In this document: one piece after another, positions 26,043 to 34,635 of the stretch | Layout of the letters: each line of letters begins with the position of its first letter | Numbering within the stretch: position 1 is the stretch's first letter | Assembly (NCBI GenBank): GCA_963665935.1 | Contig: OY762510.1 | Location: 1,178,001 to 1,242,000, forward strand | DNA: 64,000 nt | Direction of reading: 5' to 3' | Origin: Syntrophus sp963665935 | GTDB lineage: Bacteria > Desulfobacterota > Syntrophia > Syntrophales > Syntrophaceae | The notes under the pieces: generated by a model | The model's database searches: none | Told to the model about the DNA's origin: nothing | Seen by the model: the letters and a program-made list of their open reading frames with translations, nothing else | Program-made: the position numbers and the translations under genes

Positions 26043-27679
26043 CGAACTTCCCTTGTTTGAGTAAATCCCGGAGTACTGCCGGCAACCTCTTTCATGACCT
26101 CTATTTTGGCGCCGGATATCCAGGCATTGAGAATCTTTTCCACCTGCGTGAGGAAAACCTCCATCAGGGATTCCCTGCTGGGATCATATTCACGAAAGCG
26201 CAGGATATATCTATACTTCAGCTGACCGGAAAACCGCGAGTCCCGCAGCGGGGATTTTTCAATGCGGACATCAACCAGGAGTTCGCTGAGCGCCTGCAAC
26301 TGTTTCTGTCTCGAAATGCCCATGACCTGGAGGATGTCCATCAAATCGTCACGACCCAACGTTTCCCGATTGGTCAGAGTAAGAAAATGGAGAAATCCCT
26401 CAATGCTGTCCTGAAAGAGGTTTTCGGCATGAGGGATCGGGTTGACAAGGAGGTTCCACTTCAGCCCGACCGTTCTGCGGCTGTAGGGGGTCACCGTCAG
26501 CCTTTCCGAGAATTTTTCGGTAAACCAGGGCTGAAACCAGAGCGCTTCCGTCGCGATGGTTCTGGATTTTTCAAAAGCCTTGGGAAAATGGAGATGGAGA
26601 TAATGGTGTTTCCGTCCCTGATTGTCTCTCTCCTCTTCAGTCTCATAGGACGGCGCCGACCCGGAAAGAATTCCCGGCTTGATAAAAGCCATCCCTTCCT
26701 TGGCGACCTCGTAGACGCCCTGCACAGAATGAACCTCAAAGCCGGAATCCATGTCCGGATGACGAATCGTATAGCGTTCCTGCGTCCCGTCACACATAAT
26801 CGGTTGGGCCATACCCTGTCGAAGATTGACGATCGGGACGGCGAAGCTCTGGAAGACATCCTGGTTTAAAACGAGTTTTCGCGGCCATCCGGCGTCAAGA
26901 TCGAGCAGGATCGTAAAATCGCTCCAACTCCCGGAAACCTTGGGAACCTGGACATTCAGGAAGACTTCCTGCCAGGGGAAATGGAAAAAAATCCGCGCCT
27001 TCTGCAGGGGATGAGCGAGGCTGTCTTCCTCCTGCGGCATGCCGAAGGATACCTCACAGGGAATCCCGGAAGATGTTTCATCGGCTTTTTCATCAAAAAG
27101 GACCGACGCCTTTTTGAGATGACCTTTGAGATGAAAAAGCACCGCCAGGGAAGATTCATAATTATTCAGATGATTGATACAGAAGCTCAGCCGCCCGATC
27201 TCTTCACTGCGGGGAAAGGCTGCACTGAAGCGAAGAGCAATCCGGAACCCCTTTTCCCTGAGCAGCATGCTGAATTTGGAAAGCGATACGGGCAGGATGC
27301 GCAGGTCAGTCAGAGTTCGGAAAATCGCACCGCCGCCGGATTCCGGAGAAAGGATCATTTCCGATCCTTTCGGAAAAACGACCGGCTCGACAAACTGTCG
27401 GGAAGGCACGGCCTGCAGAATCGCCATCGAGGGCATGGGAGCCAGCAGATAGGGGAAAAACTGCTGGAAAATCCTCCGGCTCGTGGCGCTGATGTTTCGT
27501 GAACCGGCAAGGCGTGTGCGGGCGGAAAACAGGGCCATTGCTTCGATCAAGCGCCTCACGTCCGGATCTTCCCGGTCCAGGGGAACGCCGGGATGCAGGG
27601 ATGCGTAAGCGATGCGGAAATTTTCCAGGGCCGTCATCTCTTCCAGAAATGTTTTATAAAGGCTTTCGTCTATCCTCAT
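26039..27679 (-). CDS. tssF: Type VI baseplate protein TssF
   Basis: TssF (ImpG/VasA) is the main wedge protein of the type VI baseplate and pairs with TssG. The 546-residue protein shows the family's N-terminal DPDVRRLIEAMALFSARTR region. Further along are FPYLLAPMPSMAILQ and a long beta-rich centre. It is a little shorter than the usual 580-620 residues. It lies between the needle-like gene (20 bases upstream) and tssL (overlap of four bases). Confidence 0.92.
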   Translation of the reverse strand: MRIDESLYKTFLEEMTALENFRIAYASLHPGVPLDREDPDVRRLIEAMALFSARTRLAGSRNISATSRRIFQQFFPYLLAPMPSMAILQAVPSRQFVEPVVFPKGSEMILSPESGGGAIFRTLTDLRILPVSLSKFSMLLREKGFRIALRFSAAFPRSEEIGRLSFCINHLNNYESSLAVLFHLKGHLKKASVLFDEKADETSSGIPCEVSFGMPQEEDSLAHPLQKARIFFHFPWQEVFLNVQVPKVSGSWSDFTILLDLDAGWPRKLVLNQDVFQSFAVPIVNLRQGMAQPIMCDGTQERYTIRHPDMDSGFEVHSVQGVYEVAKEGMAFIKPGILSGSAPSYETEEERDNQGRKHHYLHLHFPKAFEKSRTIATEALWFQPWFTEKFSERLTVTPYSRRTVGLKWNLLVNPIPHAENLFQDSIEGFLHFLTLTNRETLGRDDLMDILQVMGISRQKQLQALSELLVDVRIEKSPLRDSRFSGQLKYRYILRFREYDPSRESLMEVFLTQVEKILNAWISGAKIEVMKEVAGSTPGFTQTREVR

Positions 27680-27699
27680 GTTTCCCGATCGCCCGGTTT

Positions 27700-28221
27700 T
27701 TAACCGATGTTGACGATATCCTTGATGTTGACAATGGAACCTTTGAGATTGGCAATACCGCTCGATTTGAGATCCATCATCCCCGTTGCATCCACAGTGA
27801 TGCTGGGACTTTTTAATTCCGCACTGGCCGTTCCGGAGAACTTCAAGGTCATCCCGCTTACCTTGGTTTCAGAGGTACTTTCCATCGTGGAATTCATGGC
27901 CGTATATTTCGCGTTGCTTGTTGCGGAAACATTTACATTGCTTTTACCGTTGATATTGAAATCCTGGCCGCTTTCATGGAGTGTTTCCTTGGTCGACACG
28001 CATTTGATCGTTTCCGCATTGAGCGTAAAGGCTTTGCAGTCGATCTGAATGCCATCCTGCTGCTGGGTGATCGTGCTGGTTTCATTGGCCCCTTTGACCG
28101 TCGTTGTAATCTTCGTCCCGTCCATCACAACCGTCTGGGTGATCTTACCCGCACTGTTTTCAACCGTCAGGACGATCCCCTTTTTCTTATCGAGCTCTAC
28201 GCGGCAAACAAGATTTCCCAT
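27700..28221 (-). CDS. Stand-alone VgrG-needle-like beta-repeat protein
   Basis: The 173-residue protein starts with a short beta domain and then continues as regular Thr/Ser/Asn-rich strands (for example NINGKSNVNVSATSNAK and KSPSITVDATGMMDLKSSG) to the C-terminus. That is the composition of the gp5 C-terminal beta-prism needle, which is normally part of VgrG. The adjacent vgrG gene (28257-30023) ends soon after its OB-fold and lacks a long needle, so I infer that this gene supplies it as a separate chain. It could also serve as a chaperone-free spike extension for a PAAR protein. The start at 28221 has only a weak ribosome site. Confidence 0.72.
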   Translation of the reverse strand: MGNLVCRVELDKKKGIVLTVENSAGKITQTVVMDGTKITTTVKGANETSTITQQQDGIQIDCKAFTLNAETIKCVSTKETLHESGQDFNINGKSNVNVSATSNAKYTAMNSTMESTSETKVSGMTLKFSGTASAELKSPSITVDATGMMDLKSSGIANLKGSIVNIKDIVNIG

Positions 28222-28256
28222 AATCGAAATCCATTATTTCCATTATTTAATGAGGT

Positions 28257-30023
28257 CTACGATGAACTTTCATCTTTGGTCTGCAGAATAATCGTGCCTT
28301 CCTGCAACTGAATGATTTCCGTGTCTTTACTGGATGAGCGCTTCATGTTGAGCTGCGGTTTGTTGTCCACGTAGATATGGCTGATGGATGTTTTGCTTTC
28401 ATCACTCTTGCCGAAGAGAATATGATTTCCCTGGGTATCCATGGGCAGGCGGCCGCCCGGGCGCCAGTCAAGGAACTGGACGATCCGTGCGCGGTGGAAA
28501 TCGAGCGCCACAAGGACCCGCTCATCCTTGTACGCTGGAAAATAAAAGTGCCCCGGTGCAAAAAGCGGCTCAAAGGGACAAATAACCTGCTTATCTTCAA
28601 AAAGCGGGATCTTGACTCGATAGTGATCCTTCTCGGACTGTCCCTCCTTGTCCGTAACGGGAATCTTCTCCGTGTACTGATCGATCTCCGCCTGTGTCTC
28701 ATCGTCGACAAAGGGGATCTCTAATTTGAATTTCGGACGCTCATAGATCTGATACGTGTCCTCTTTCTCTTCCCCCTGCTCGCTGACGATTTTCCCCTCG
28801 ACATAGATCGGATAGGAAGGCGCCTTGAATGGCGGCAGATTGAGGGCTTTGTCCTCCTTGAGTTCCAGCTCCGAGTCCAGATCCATCTGATAATGCGTGT
28901 ACGGCATATTGTGGTCGGCATCGGGAGCGTCATTGGCCGCCTTTGCCCGGAGGAAGATATCCCTGACACGGTATTTCTTGCCCTGGAGAAAAATCTTCTT
29001 GCTCCAGAGCCCACCTTCGAACTTGACGACAATGCCGGGACGGTAGGTCATCAGGGGATAACGCCGGTGGGTCAGGGAAACTCCGTGCTTCCGGCTTTTC
29101 TGTTTTTTCGATTCCAGCTTGAAAGCCGTCTCGAAATCAGAGGCGATGGGAATGCGCAGCAGAACGTCACGCCGGAGTCCCTTCTCTGCCGTACTGCGGT
29201 TCGTTTCGCTTTTCTGGGGATCTTCTGCCAGGACGTTTAAAAATCGATCGTCGTAGCGGAAAGTTTCAGGAAAATCGATCCGGTGATCCGCTACTTCCAG
29301 TTCGCTCATGGCCATTTCATCCCCTTCCTGGCCTTTGGTTCCGGAAAGGGTGTAAGAGTTTGTCTGTCCATCGTAGCGCAAGACGCCGTTTTGTGTCGCC
29401 GCGAGCCAGACAATGAAATCATAGAAGCTGCTTCCTTCATCCGGAGAGCCGGGGGAAAGCGTATTGATGGCGTATTTGTTGTTCAACATGCCCCAGTCGC
29501 ATTTCAGATTCACGCCGGATGCCTGATTGGCGTCGATGAGCGCCTTGATGTCCTCATCAACCATCAGATCACAGGGGAAATGCTGACGCCAGAGCACAGA
29601 GGCCGGGTCGGCGAAAGAAATCCGGTAATTGCGGTAAAGAACAGGGTCGCCCTTCAGATTTACATTTTCGATGGTGAGTTCGGTAAGCAGTGCCTTGTCC
29701 GTGACGTATCCCTGAAGTCTCAAGGGGTCAATCTTCGCCCCCTTCGGCTTTAAATTCGGCTCGATATCCAGTTTTACCTGAATCAGGTCCTCAGTGACGA
29801 ACTTGGAGAAAAGCGGGTCCCTGCCTTTTTCCGAAGAGACCCAGAAACTGAGCCCGGCAGTAAAGCCGTAAGAGTGGATGTCCGTCTCCAGGGATTTGAC
29901 ATTGGCACCGGGGATTTTAATCGTCGTTCCGCCGATGGTCAGCGCCAGGGTTAATTTTAAAGCGTCCGTAAACATTTCCGACTCCGGAGCGTTGAGATCA
30001 TGAATTCTTGATATGAAAGTCAT
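28257..30023 (-). CDS. vgrG: Type VI spike protein VgrG, short needle-less form
   Basis: VgrG (TssI) trimers form the gp27/gp5-like spike on which the Hcp tube and sheath are built. The 588-residue protein has the gp27-like part (residues 1 to about 370) with LQGYVTDKAL and NYRISFADPASVLWRQHFP. Then comes an OB-fold-like gp5 segment, FYFPAYKDERVLVALDFH. It ends about 40 residues later without the long repetitive beta-prism of typical VgrG proteins. A separate needle-like gene follows immediately. No effector domain is fused. It overlaps tssE by 26 bases. The needle-less form is the notable feature. Confidence 0.87.
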   Translation of the reverse strand: MTFISRIHDLNAPESEMFTDALKLTLALTIGGTTIKIPGANVKSLETDIHSYGFTAGLSFWVSSEKGRDPLFSKFVTEDLIQVKLDIEPNLKPKGAKIDPLRLQGYVTDKALLTELTIENVNLKGDPVLYRNYRISFADPASVLWRQHFPCDLMVDEDIKALIDANQASGVNLKCDWGMLNNKYAINTLSPGSPDEGSSFYDFIVWLAATQNGVLRYDGQTNSYTLSGTKGQEGDEMAMSELEVADHRIDFPETFRYDDRFLNVLAEDPQKSETNRSTAEKGLRRDVLLRIPIASDFETAFKLESKKQKSRKHGVSLTHRRYPLMTYRPGIVVKFEGGLWSKKIFLQGKKYRVRDIFLRAKAANDAPDADHNMPYTHYQMDLDSELELKEDKALNLPPFKAPSYPIYVEGKIVSEQGEEKEDTYQIYERPKFKLEIPFVDDETQAEIDQYTEKIPVTDKEGQSEKDHYRVKIPLFEDKQVICPFEPLFAPGHFYFPAYKDERVLVALDFHRARIVQFLDWRPGGRLPMDTQGNHILFGKSDESKTSISHIYVDNKPQLNMKRSSSKDTEIIQLQEGTIILQTKDESSS

Positions 30024-30372
30024 TATACACGGAGTTGAACTCCATGAACAATGCCTTCTGAGTATCCCTTACCCGGCATTCAATTTTAAAGGAAATGCGG
30101 AAAGGATCCTGATTTTCTTCGATGGAGATCTTCATCAGCTGCAGTCTCGGTTCGTAATGCTCGATATTGTATTTTACCTCCTCCATGATAACCGCCGCCA
30201 GTTGATCGCGGGAACTGTACTCGTTCATGTCCCGGATCCCGAAATCAGGAAGGAAGCTGCCGTAGCCCTTCTTGGTATTGAGCACATCGTTCAGATTTTC
30301 AATGATATCCTCAATATCATTTTTTTTAACCGCGGCGGAGGAACGGTCTCCGAATTTACTGAAAAGAGTCAT
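29998..30372 (-). CDS. tssE: Type VI baseplate protein TssE (gp25-like)
   Basis: TssE is the gp25-like baseplate protein that initiates sheath polymerisation. The product of 124 residues contains the gp25 features KKGYGSFLPDFGIRD and NIEHYEPRLQLMKI, in which the EPR motif is the family signature. The frame is open upstream to 30438, but the ATG at 30372 gives the usual start length. It overlaps the following vgrG gene by 26 bases and is preceded by tssK. Confidence 0.9.
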   Translation of the reverse strand: MTLFSKFGDRSSAAVKKNDIEDIIENLNDVLNTKKGYGSFLPDFGIRDMNEYSSRDQLAAVIMEEVKYNIEHYEPRLQLMKISIEENQDPFRISFKIECRVRDTQKALFMEFNSVYNDFHIKNS

Positions 30373-30438
30373 CAGGAATATCCATGAAGGAGAATGATTC
30401 CGGCTTGTTTGCCGATTTGCCGGCGCAGCGGCAACCAC

Positions 30439-31683
30439 TTATTCGATCCGCCAGAAGATATAAAAGGCTGTATCCTTGAGTTCCGGCCTGTTGTAAAAGG
30501 CGACCATCATCTCCGTGAGCGCATGATCCCATTCTTCTCCCTCCTTGATCAGATAGAATTCAACCTCTGCTCCGAAAGCATGCTGAAAGGAGGGATGTTC
30601 CACGCGTTTAAACGGGATGCCCTGCAGCGCCATCTTGTGGACGACGGGCAGCCGGGACAGACTGGCCAGTTTGACATCCTCCAGAGAAAGCCGGCTGATG
30701 ACCCGGTCTTTCTGCGCCAGGAGATACACATTCGTGGCCTGACGAATCTCGTCCGGCAGCTTGACCCTGTAGATATTGTCGCTCAGCTCAAAGGGCAGGT
30801 ATGGCGGCAGACTCCTGACCATCTGCATCTGCCTGCTGATCAGATCGATGAGCGTATGGAGAAAGACAAGCTGATCATGATTGTATGCGGACGTGATGTT
30901 TTCCGGGGTCGTATTCCTGTAAAAACAGACTTCCGTATAAAGGGTCAACAGTTCTTCGCAGAGGTAGAAAGGATGAAGATGGACCTGGGAAACGAGATTT
31001 GCCAGCAGCCTCTGGGTCCGAAAGACGCTTTTCAGGCATTGCTTGACGCTGGAGAGGCTGTCGCCGCTCAAGTAGGAGACGGCATCCATGTAGAGATTGT
31101 ATTGAAAAAGAGCCAGGGCCTCAGCAAGGGCGTCAATTTCACTCCGCAGAAAAGGGGAAGTCCCCATCTGCAGCAGGGGAGGGACATAATCCCTTGAAAT
31201 CTGCCAGACGCCCTGGGGACTTTTCTGGAATTCCGCCAGCTTCAGTGTTTCAATGGCGTTGGTGTAGTCCTGCTCCGAAGAGAGCGCCATTCGATGCATG
31301 AGCCGCGGGATTTTTTCCTCAACCTCGTCGCCCCAGCCCTCCGGGCTGCTGTCGGCGGCAGGAGATTCCTCGAGGAGATGGAGGTAGACGGCGACCTTGA
31401 TCGTTCCGGGAAGATTCAGGTTGAAAGGAGAGAGCCTGACGTTGCCGGGCACGCTCAACAGCAATCCGGAAGACAAAACGAGGGTCATTTCCTGGACGGA
31501 AAAAATCCCCTCGCTTAAAAGCGTTTCATTCAAGATCAGTTTCCCGATTCCGTAAGCAGGCAGTCCCTGCACGCGAAACCGCAGGACGGTATCTGCCAGC
31601 AGAAAATCCTCCATTGCCGTGAGGTGTTCAGGCAGAAGGGTCTGCCCCATTTTCCAGGAAACCCGGGCGAGTTTATCATCCAT
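30439..31683 (-). CDS. tssK: Type VI baseplate protein TssK
   Basis: TssK is the trimeric adaptor joining the type VI baseplate to the membrane complex. The 414-residue protein starts with the family's SWKMGQTLLPEHLTAMEDFLL region and continues with a beta-sandwich then a helical part. It ends with the C-terminal head that binds TssL/TssM (FYNRPELKDTAFYIFWRIE at the end). The start at 31683 has an AAGGCGG site. A 152-base gap with a strong stem-loop separates it from the hcp-like gene. Confidence 0.9.
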   Translation of the reverse strand: MDDKLARVSWKMGQTLLPEHLTAMEDFLLADTVLRFRVQGLPAYGIGKLILNETLLSEGIFSVQEMTLVLSSGLLLSVPGNVRLSPFNLNLPGTIKVAVYLHLLEESPAADSSPEGWGDEVEEKIPRLMHRMALSSEQDYTNAIETLKLAEFQKSPQGVWQISRDYVPPLLQMGTSPFLRSEIDALAEALALFQYNLYMDAVSYLSGDSLSSVKQCLKSVFRTQRLLANLVSQVHLHPFYLCEELLTLYTEVCFYRNTTPENITSAYNHDQLVFLHTLIDLISRQMQMVRSLPPYLPFELSDNIYRVKLPDEIRQATNVYLLAQKDRVISRLSLEDVKLASLSRLPVVHKMALQGIPFKRVEHPSFQHAFGAEVEFYLIKEGEEWDHALTEMMVAFYNRPELKDTAFYIFWRIE

Positions 31684-31766
31684 TTCTTTTTGCCGCCTTG
31701 ACTGTATGAAGTGACTTTAGATTTCTGAAAATTCCCCTGTCTCCCATCGCGGGCAACGGCCAATCT

Positions 31767-31800
31767 CCCCATTCCTCTCCCGCAAGGGGAGGGGAATGGG
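31767..31800 (-). repeat. GC-rich stem-loop between the hcp-like gene and tssK
   Basis: CCCCATTCCTCTCCC faces GGGGAGGGGAATGGG across a GCAA loop, an almost perfect hairpin starting 36 bases after the hcp-like stop. It has no T-run. It resembles intergenic palindromes and may stabilise the hcp mRNA or reduce read-through into tssK. Confidence 0.6.
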
Positions 31801-31835
31801 ATTGAAAGTCCCGCCGGATCGATGGTTGAAACGGA

Positions 31836-32408
31836 TTACTTGGCGACTTCCACGCCCCACTTTTTGACAAACTTGTCGGAGAGGGAAACGGCCAGGTGAA
31901 TCTGCATGTCAAGATCCTGAGGCATGACTCCCAGTGTGAAGGCGAAGTTTTTGGGAGACATCACTTCACCAGACTGATCCATATCGATGGCCATCACAAG
32001 ATCTCCACCCGATTTCTGAACGAGCCCTTTCAGTTCCGTGTCGTTGGAATGGAAGCATTTATAATACTTCTTCGCCTTGGGGTCATAGTCGTAAATGTTG
32101 AACTTGAAGAGGACCTCCGTATTGGCGAGGCTTTTATGGGTCAGGGTCGCAATCTTCACCTTGTTGGGGTTGGACACCTGACAGGAAAACTGAACCGGGT
32201 CGGCATAGCCGCCGCTCCAGAAGATGGAAGAGACGACACCGAAGACTTTGACCAGCTTGGAAGCATCCTCCGGATCGGTCACGTTGAAATCGGCATCAAA
32301 CTGATCATTGCCGACCTTGCACGAAACGATATGTCCTACGAGAATCTGTTGATCTTTTTGAAAATTGAATCCCTGGGAAACACTGCAATTATAACTTGAT
32401 TCGGCCAT
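31836..32408 (-). CDS. Probable Hcp-type tube protein (TssD-like)
   Basis: The 190-residue protein lies directly after tssC with a very strong AAGGAGG ribosome site, as is usual for the abundant inner-tube protein Hcp. It is beta-rich and without signal peptide: VGHIVSCKVGNDQFDADFNV at residues 24-43, then PVQFSCQVSNPNKVKIATL. I do not see the most typical Hcp motifs, and it is a little longer than the usual 160-170 residues. It is thus a divergent Hcp by position and length, not by clear signature. No other Hcp candidate is in the cluster. Confidence 0.66.
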   Translation of the reverse strand: MAESSYNCSVSQGFNFQKDQQILVGHIVSCKVGNDQFDADFNVTDPEDASKLVKVFGVVSSIFWSGGYADPVQFSCQVSNPNKVKIATLTHKSLANTEVLFKFNIYDYDPKAKKYYKCFHSNDTELKGLVQKSGGDLVMAIDMDQSGEVMSPKNFAFTLGVMPQDLDMQIHLAVSLSDKFVKKWGVEVAK

Positions 32409-32449
32409 GATGATTCCTCCTTAGATTATGTTTGTCTAAATTTTAATTT

Positions 32450-33958
32450 TTAGAGCCGGGTGTCCATCCGGAGTTCCGCGTCCATCCCTTCAAACTGGAT
32501 GTGGGGGAGGATCGCCATCTTGCAGTCATACCATCCGATCATGCCCGGACGCTCCGTCACCTCGACGGAAGCCGCCTTGAAGGGATAGAAGCGCAGGGTC
32601 AGATCATCGGGATCAACCACGGTCGTCACGTACTGGAAAATCCAGTTGGTCAGCGTGTTCTGGATGTACTGGGCATCCGCGCTGCTGCCGATGTTGTCCC
32701 TCATGATGGATTTGACGTAATGGGCAATTCTCGTAATGGAGAACGTATAGGAGAGATTGGTGACGAGCTGGGCGTTCTCCGAATCTTTCGGATCCTTGAA
32801 CTTCTTCGCCTTCTTGAGCGACTGGCAGCTGAAGAAGCAGGCATCGGCGGTGCCCTTGCGGTAGATCAGAGGGATAAAGCCGCAGTTGGCAAATTCCAGC
32901 TCGCGATAATCCGGAATGGCCATCTCAATGGGGATCTTGATTTCCTCCTCGCCGCGCAGGTTGAAGGTGTGCACGGGCAATCCGCTCACCAGGCCGCCGC
33001 CTTTCGGACCGCGCAGATACTGGCACCAGCCGGACTGGGCAAAGGAGCGCACCATATTCTGGGCGAAGAGCATCGCGGCGCTTCCCCAGAGGTAATCCTC
33101 ATCATTGTTCCCCCGGATTTTTTCCTTGAAGGTGATTCCCCGGCAGGGATTGATATCCGGATCGTAGGGAAGACGGGTGATATACCGGGGCAGGGTCAAC
33201 CCCAGATAGGCGGCCTGTTCGGACTCGCGCAGTTTATTCCAGGCCCCGTATTTCGGGTGGTTCATGAGCCCCTCAAGGTCTTTGATGGCGGATAATTCCT
33301 CAATGGAGTCGCATCCGAAAAATTTCGGCGACACGGATCCAATAAAGGGCGCATGGCTGGCCGCCGCAATCTTTCCCATGGTCGTCATCCAGAAGACGTC
33401 ATCGGGTGACTGCGTGAACTCATGAAGACCGATGATCGCACCGAAGGGCTTTCCTCCGTACTGATCGTATTCGCTGACATAGACCTTTTTGAAAAGGGCG
33501 CTGCCGGTGATGTCGACGGCATTGGCTTCAAAATCATCGTAAAGTTCATCCTTGCCCACATCCAGAATATCGATCATGATGTCGGCCTTGAAATTGGTAT
33601 TCAGGACCAGGTCGTTGAGCGAACGCCAGGTGGATTCCATCTGCCGGAAGGATTCATGATGGATGAGCTCGTTGACCTGTTCGATGACGGCCTCGTCGAT
33701 GCGGGCAATCAGTTCCTGGATGCTCCCCTTGTCCAGACGCTTAGAAGATTTATCCACATTCAACAGCAGGGCTGCCATGCCGGAAAGAAAGCGGTCTTCG
33801 TCGCTCACATCCTCTTTCACGACCTGGAGATTGTCCTGAACCATTGGAACCGCTTCTTTTATTTCGGTGCTCAGACGCATACTTGAAAGGAAACGTTTGA
33901 GATCAAGTTCTGCGATTTTCTCTTCAGTTTTTTCTTCTTGTTTCGTTTTCTCGGCCAT
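32450..33958 (-). CDS. tssC: Type VI sheath large subunit TssC
   Basis: TssC (VipB/ImpC) forms the contractile sheath with TssB. The 502-residue protein has the family's LIARIDEAVIEQVNELIHH, FRQMESTWRSLNDLV and AASHAPFIGSVSP segments and ends in DTRL-type acidic and aromatic residues. It sits downstream of tssB with an 81-base gap and a strong ribosome site (AAGGAGG). The hcp-like gene follows 41 bases later. The protein is close to the usual length. Confidence 0.95.
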   Translation of the reverse strand: MAEKTKQEEKTEEKIAELDLKRFLSSMRLSTEIKEAVPMVQDNLQVVKEDVSDEDRFLSGMAALLLNVDKSSKRLDKGSIQELIARIDEAVIEQVNELIHHESFRQMESTWRSLNDLVLNTNFKADIMIDILDVGKDELYDDFEANAVDITGSALFKKVYVSEYDQYGGKPFGAIIGLHEFTQSPDDVFWMTTMGKIAAASHAPFIGSVSPKFFGCDSIEELSAIKDLEGLMNHPKYGAWNKLRESEQAAYLGLTLPRYITRLPYDPDINPCRGITFKEKIRGNNDEDYLWGSAAMLFAQNMVRSFAQSGWCQYLRGPKGGGLVSGLPVHTFNLRGEEEIKIPIEMAIPDYRELEFANCGFIPLIYRKGTADACFFSCQSLKKAKKFKDPKDSENAQLVTNLSYTFSITRIAHYVKSIMRDNIGSSADAQYIQNTLTNWIFQYVTTVVDPDDLTLRFYPFKAASVEVTERPGMIGWYDCKMAILPHIQFEGMDAELRMDTRL

Positions 33959-34039
33959 GGATGGCTTCCTCCTTGATAGAGTTTGTTGTATTCTCTGATG
34001 AAACAGGCGCCGCGGATCGGACCTGTCCGCCGGTTTCTT

Positions 34040-34558
34040 TTACTTCCGGCCTAACGGAAGCTTCATGCTCTCATAGCTTTTCAGCTGCTCCAGCATCTTG
34101 GCCAGCGCTTCCTCGTTGCCCATCAGTTCATTCAGTAGTTTGCGGAATTCCTTTCGATTATCCACATTGGAGATGACCTCCTCCAGGAGCTTTTTCATCT
34201 GGAGGATCCCCTTGAGCTTGGGCACGTGCTTTGCCACTTCGTCAGGAGAAAAGGATCTCATGCTGTCGATGGGAATATCCACATTCATGTCATCAGAGTT
34301 TTCCGGGTCAATCTTGTTGGCCACGGAAAACTTCAGAGACATCCCCATGTCCTTCATGACCGCATCGGTATTCGTGCCGTTAAGATTGCGCAGACGCCTC
34401 TCCTCCAGATCGACTTTCCGGTCCGTGGAAGTTCCCTGAGAAAAGTCACCTTCGACCATAAGCCGAAGCGGCAGAGACAGGTCTTCGGGCTGCCCGTTGA
34501 TCTCTGTTTTATACCTCAGGGTAAGACGTGATTTCGGAATTTCATCCTGTATAGCCAT
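34040..34558 (-). CDS. tssB: Type VI sheath small subunit TssB
   Basis: TssB (VipA/ImpB) pairs with TssC to build the contractile sheath. The 172-residue protein has the family start SRLTLRYKTEINGQ, the PLRLMVEGDFS strand and a C-terminal helical region (LKGILQMKKLLEEVISNV) that interacts with TssC. A GGGAG ribosome site precedes the ATG. It is directly upstream of tssC, in the usual order. Confidence 0.94.
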   Translation of the reverse strand: MAIQDEIPKSRLTLRYKTEINGQPEDLSLPLRLMVEGDFSQGTSTDRKVDLEERRLRNLNGTNTDAVMKDMGMSLKFSVANKIDPENSDDMNVDIPIDSMRSFSPDEVAKHVPKLKGILQMKKLLEEVISNVDNRKEFRKLLNELMGNEEALAKMLEQLKSYESMKLPLGRK

Positions 34559-34635
34559 ACTTTATCTCCCTTCTTACGGTTAAATTCATAAATTTACATC
34601 GCCTGTCCGGCAAATGTTGCCCTATCTCTTTCTCT

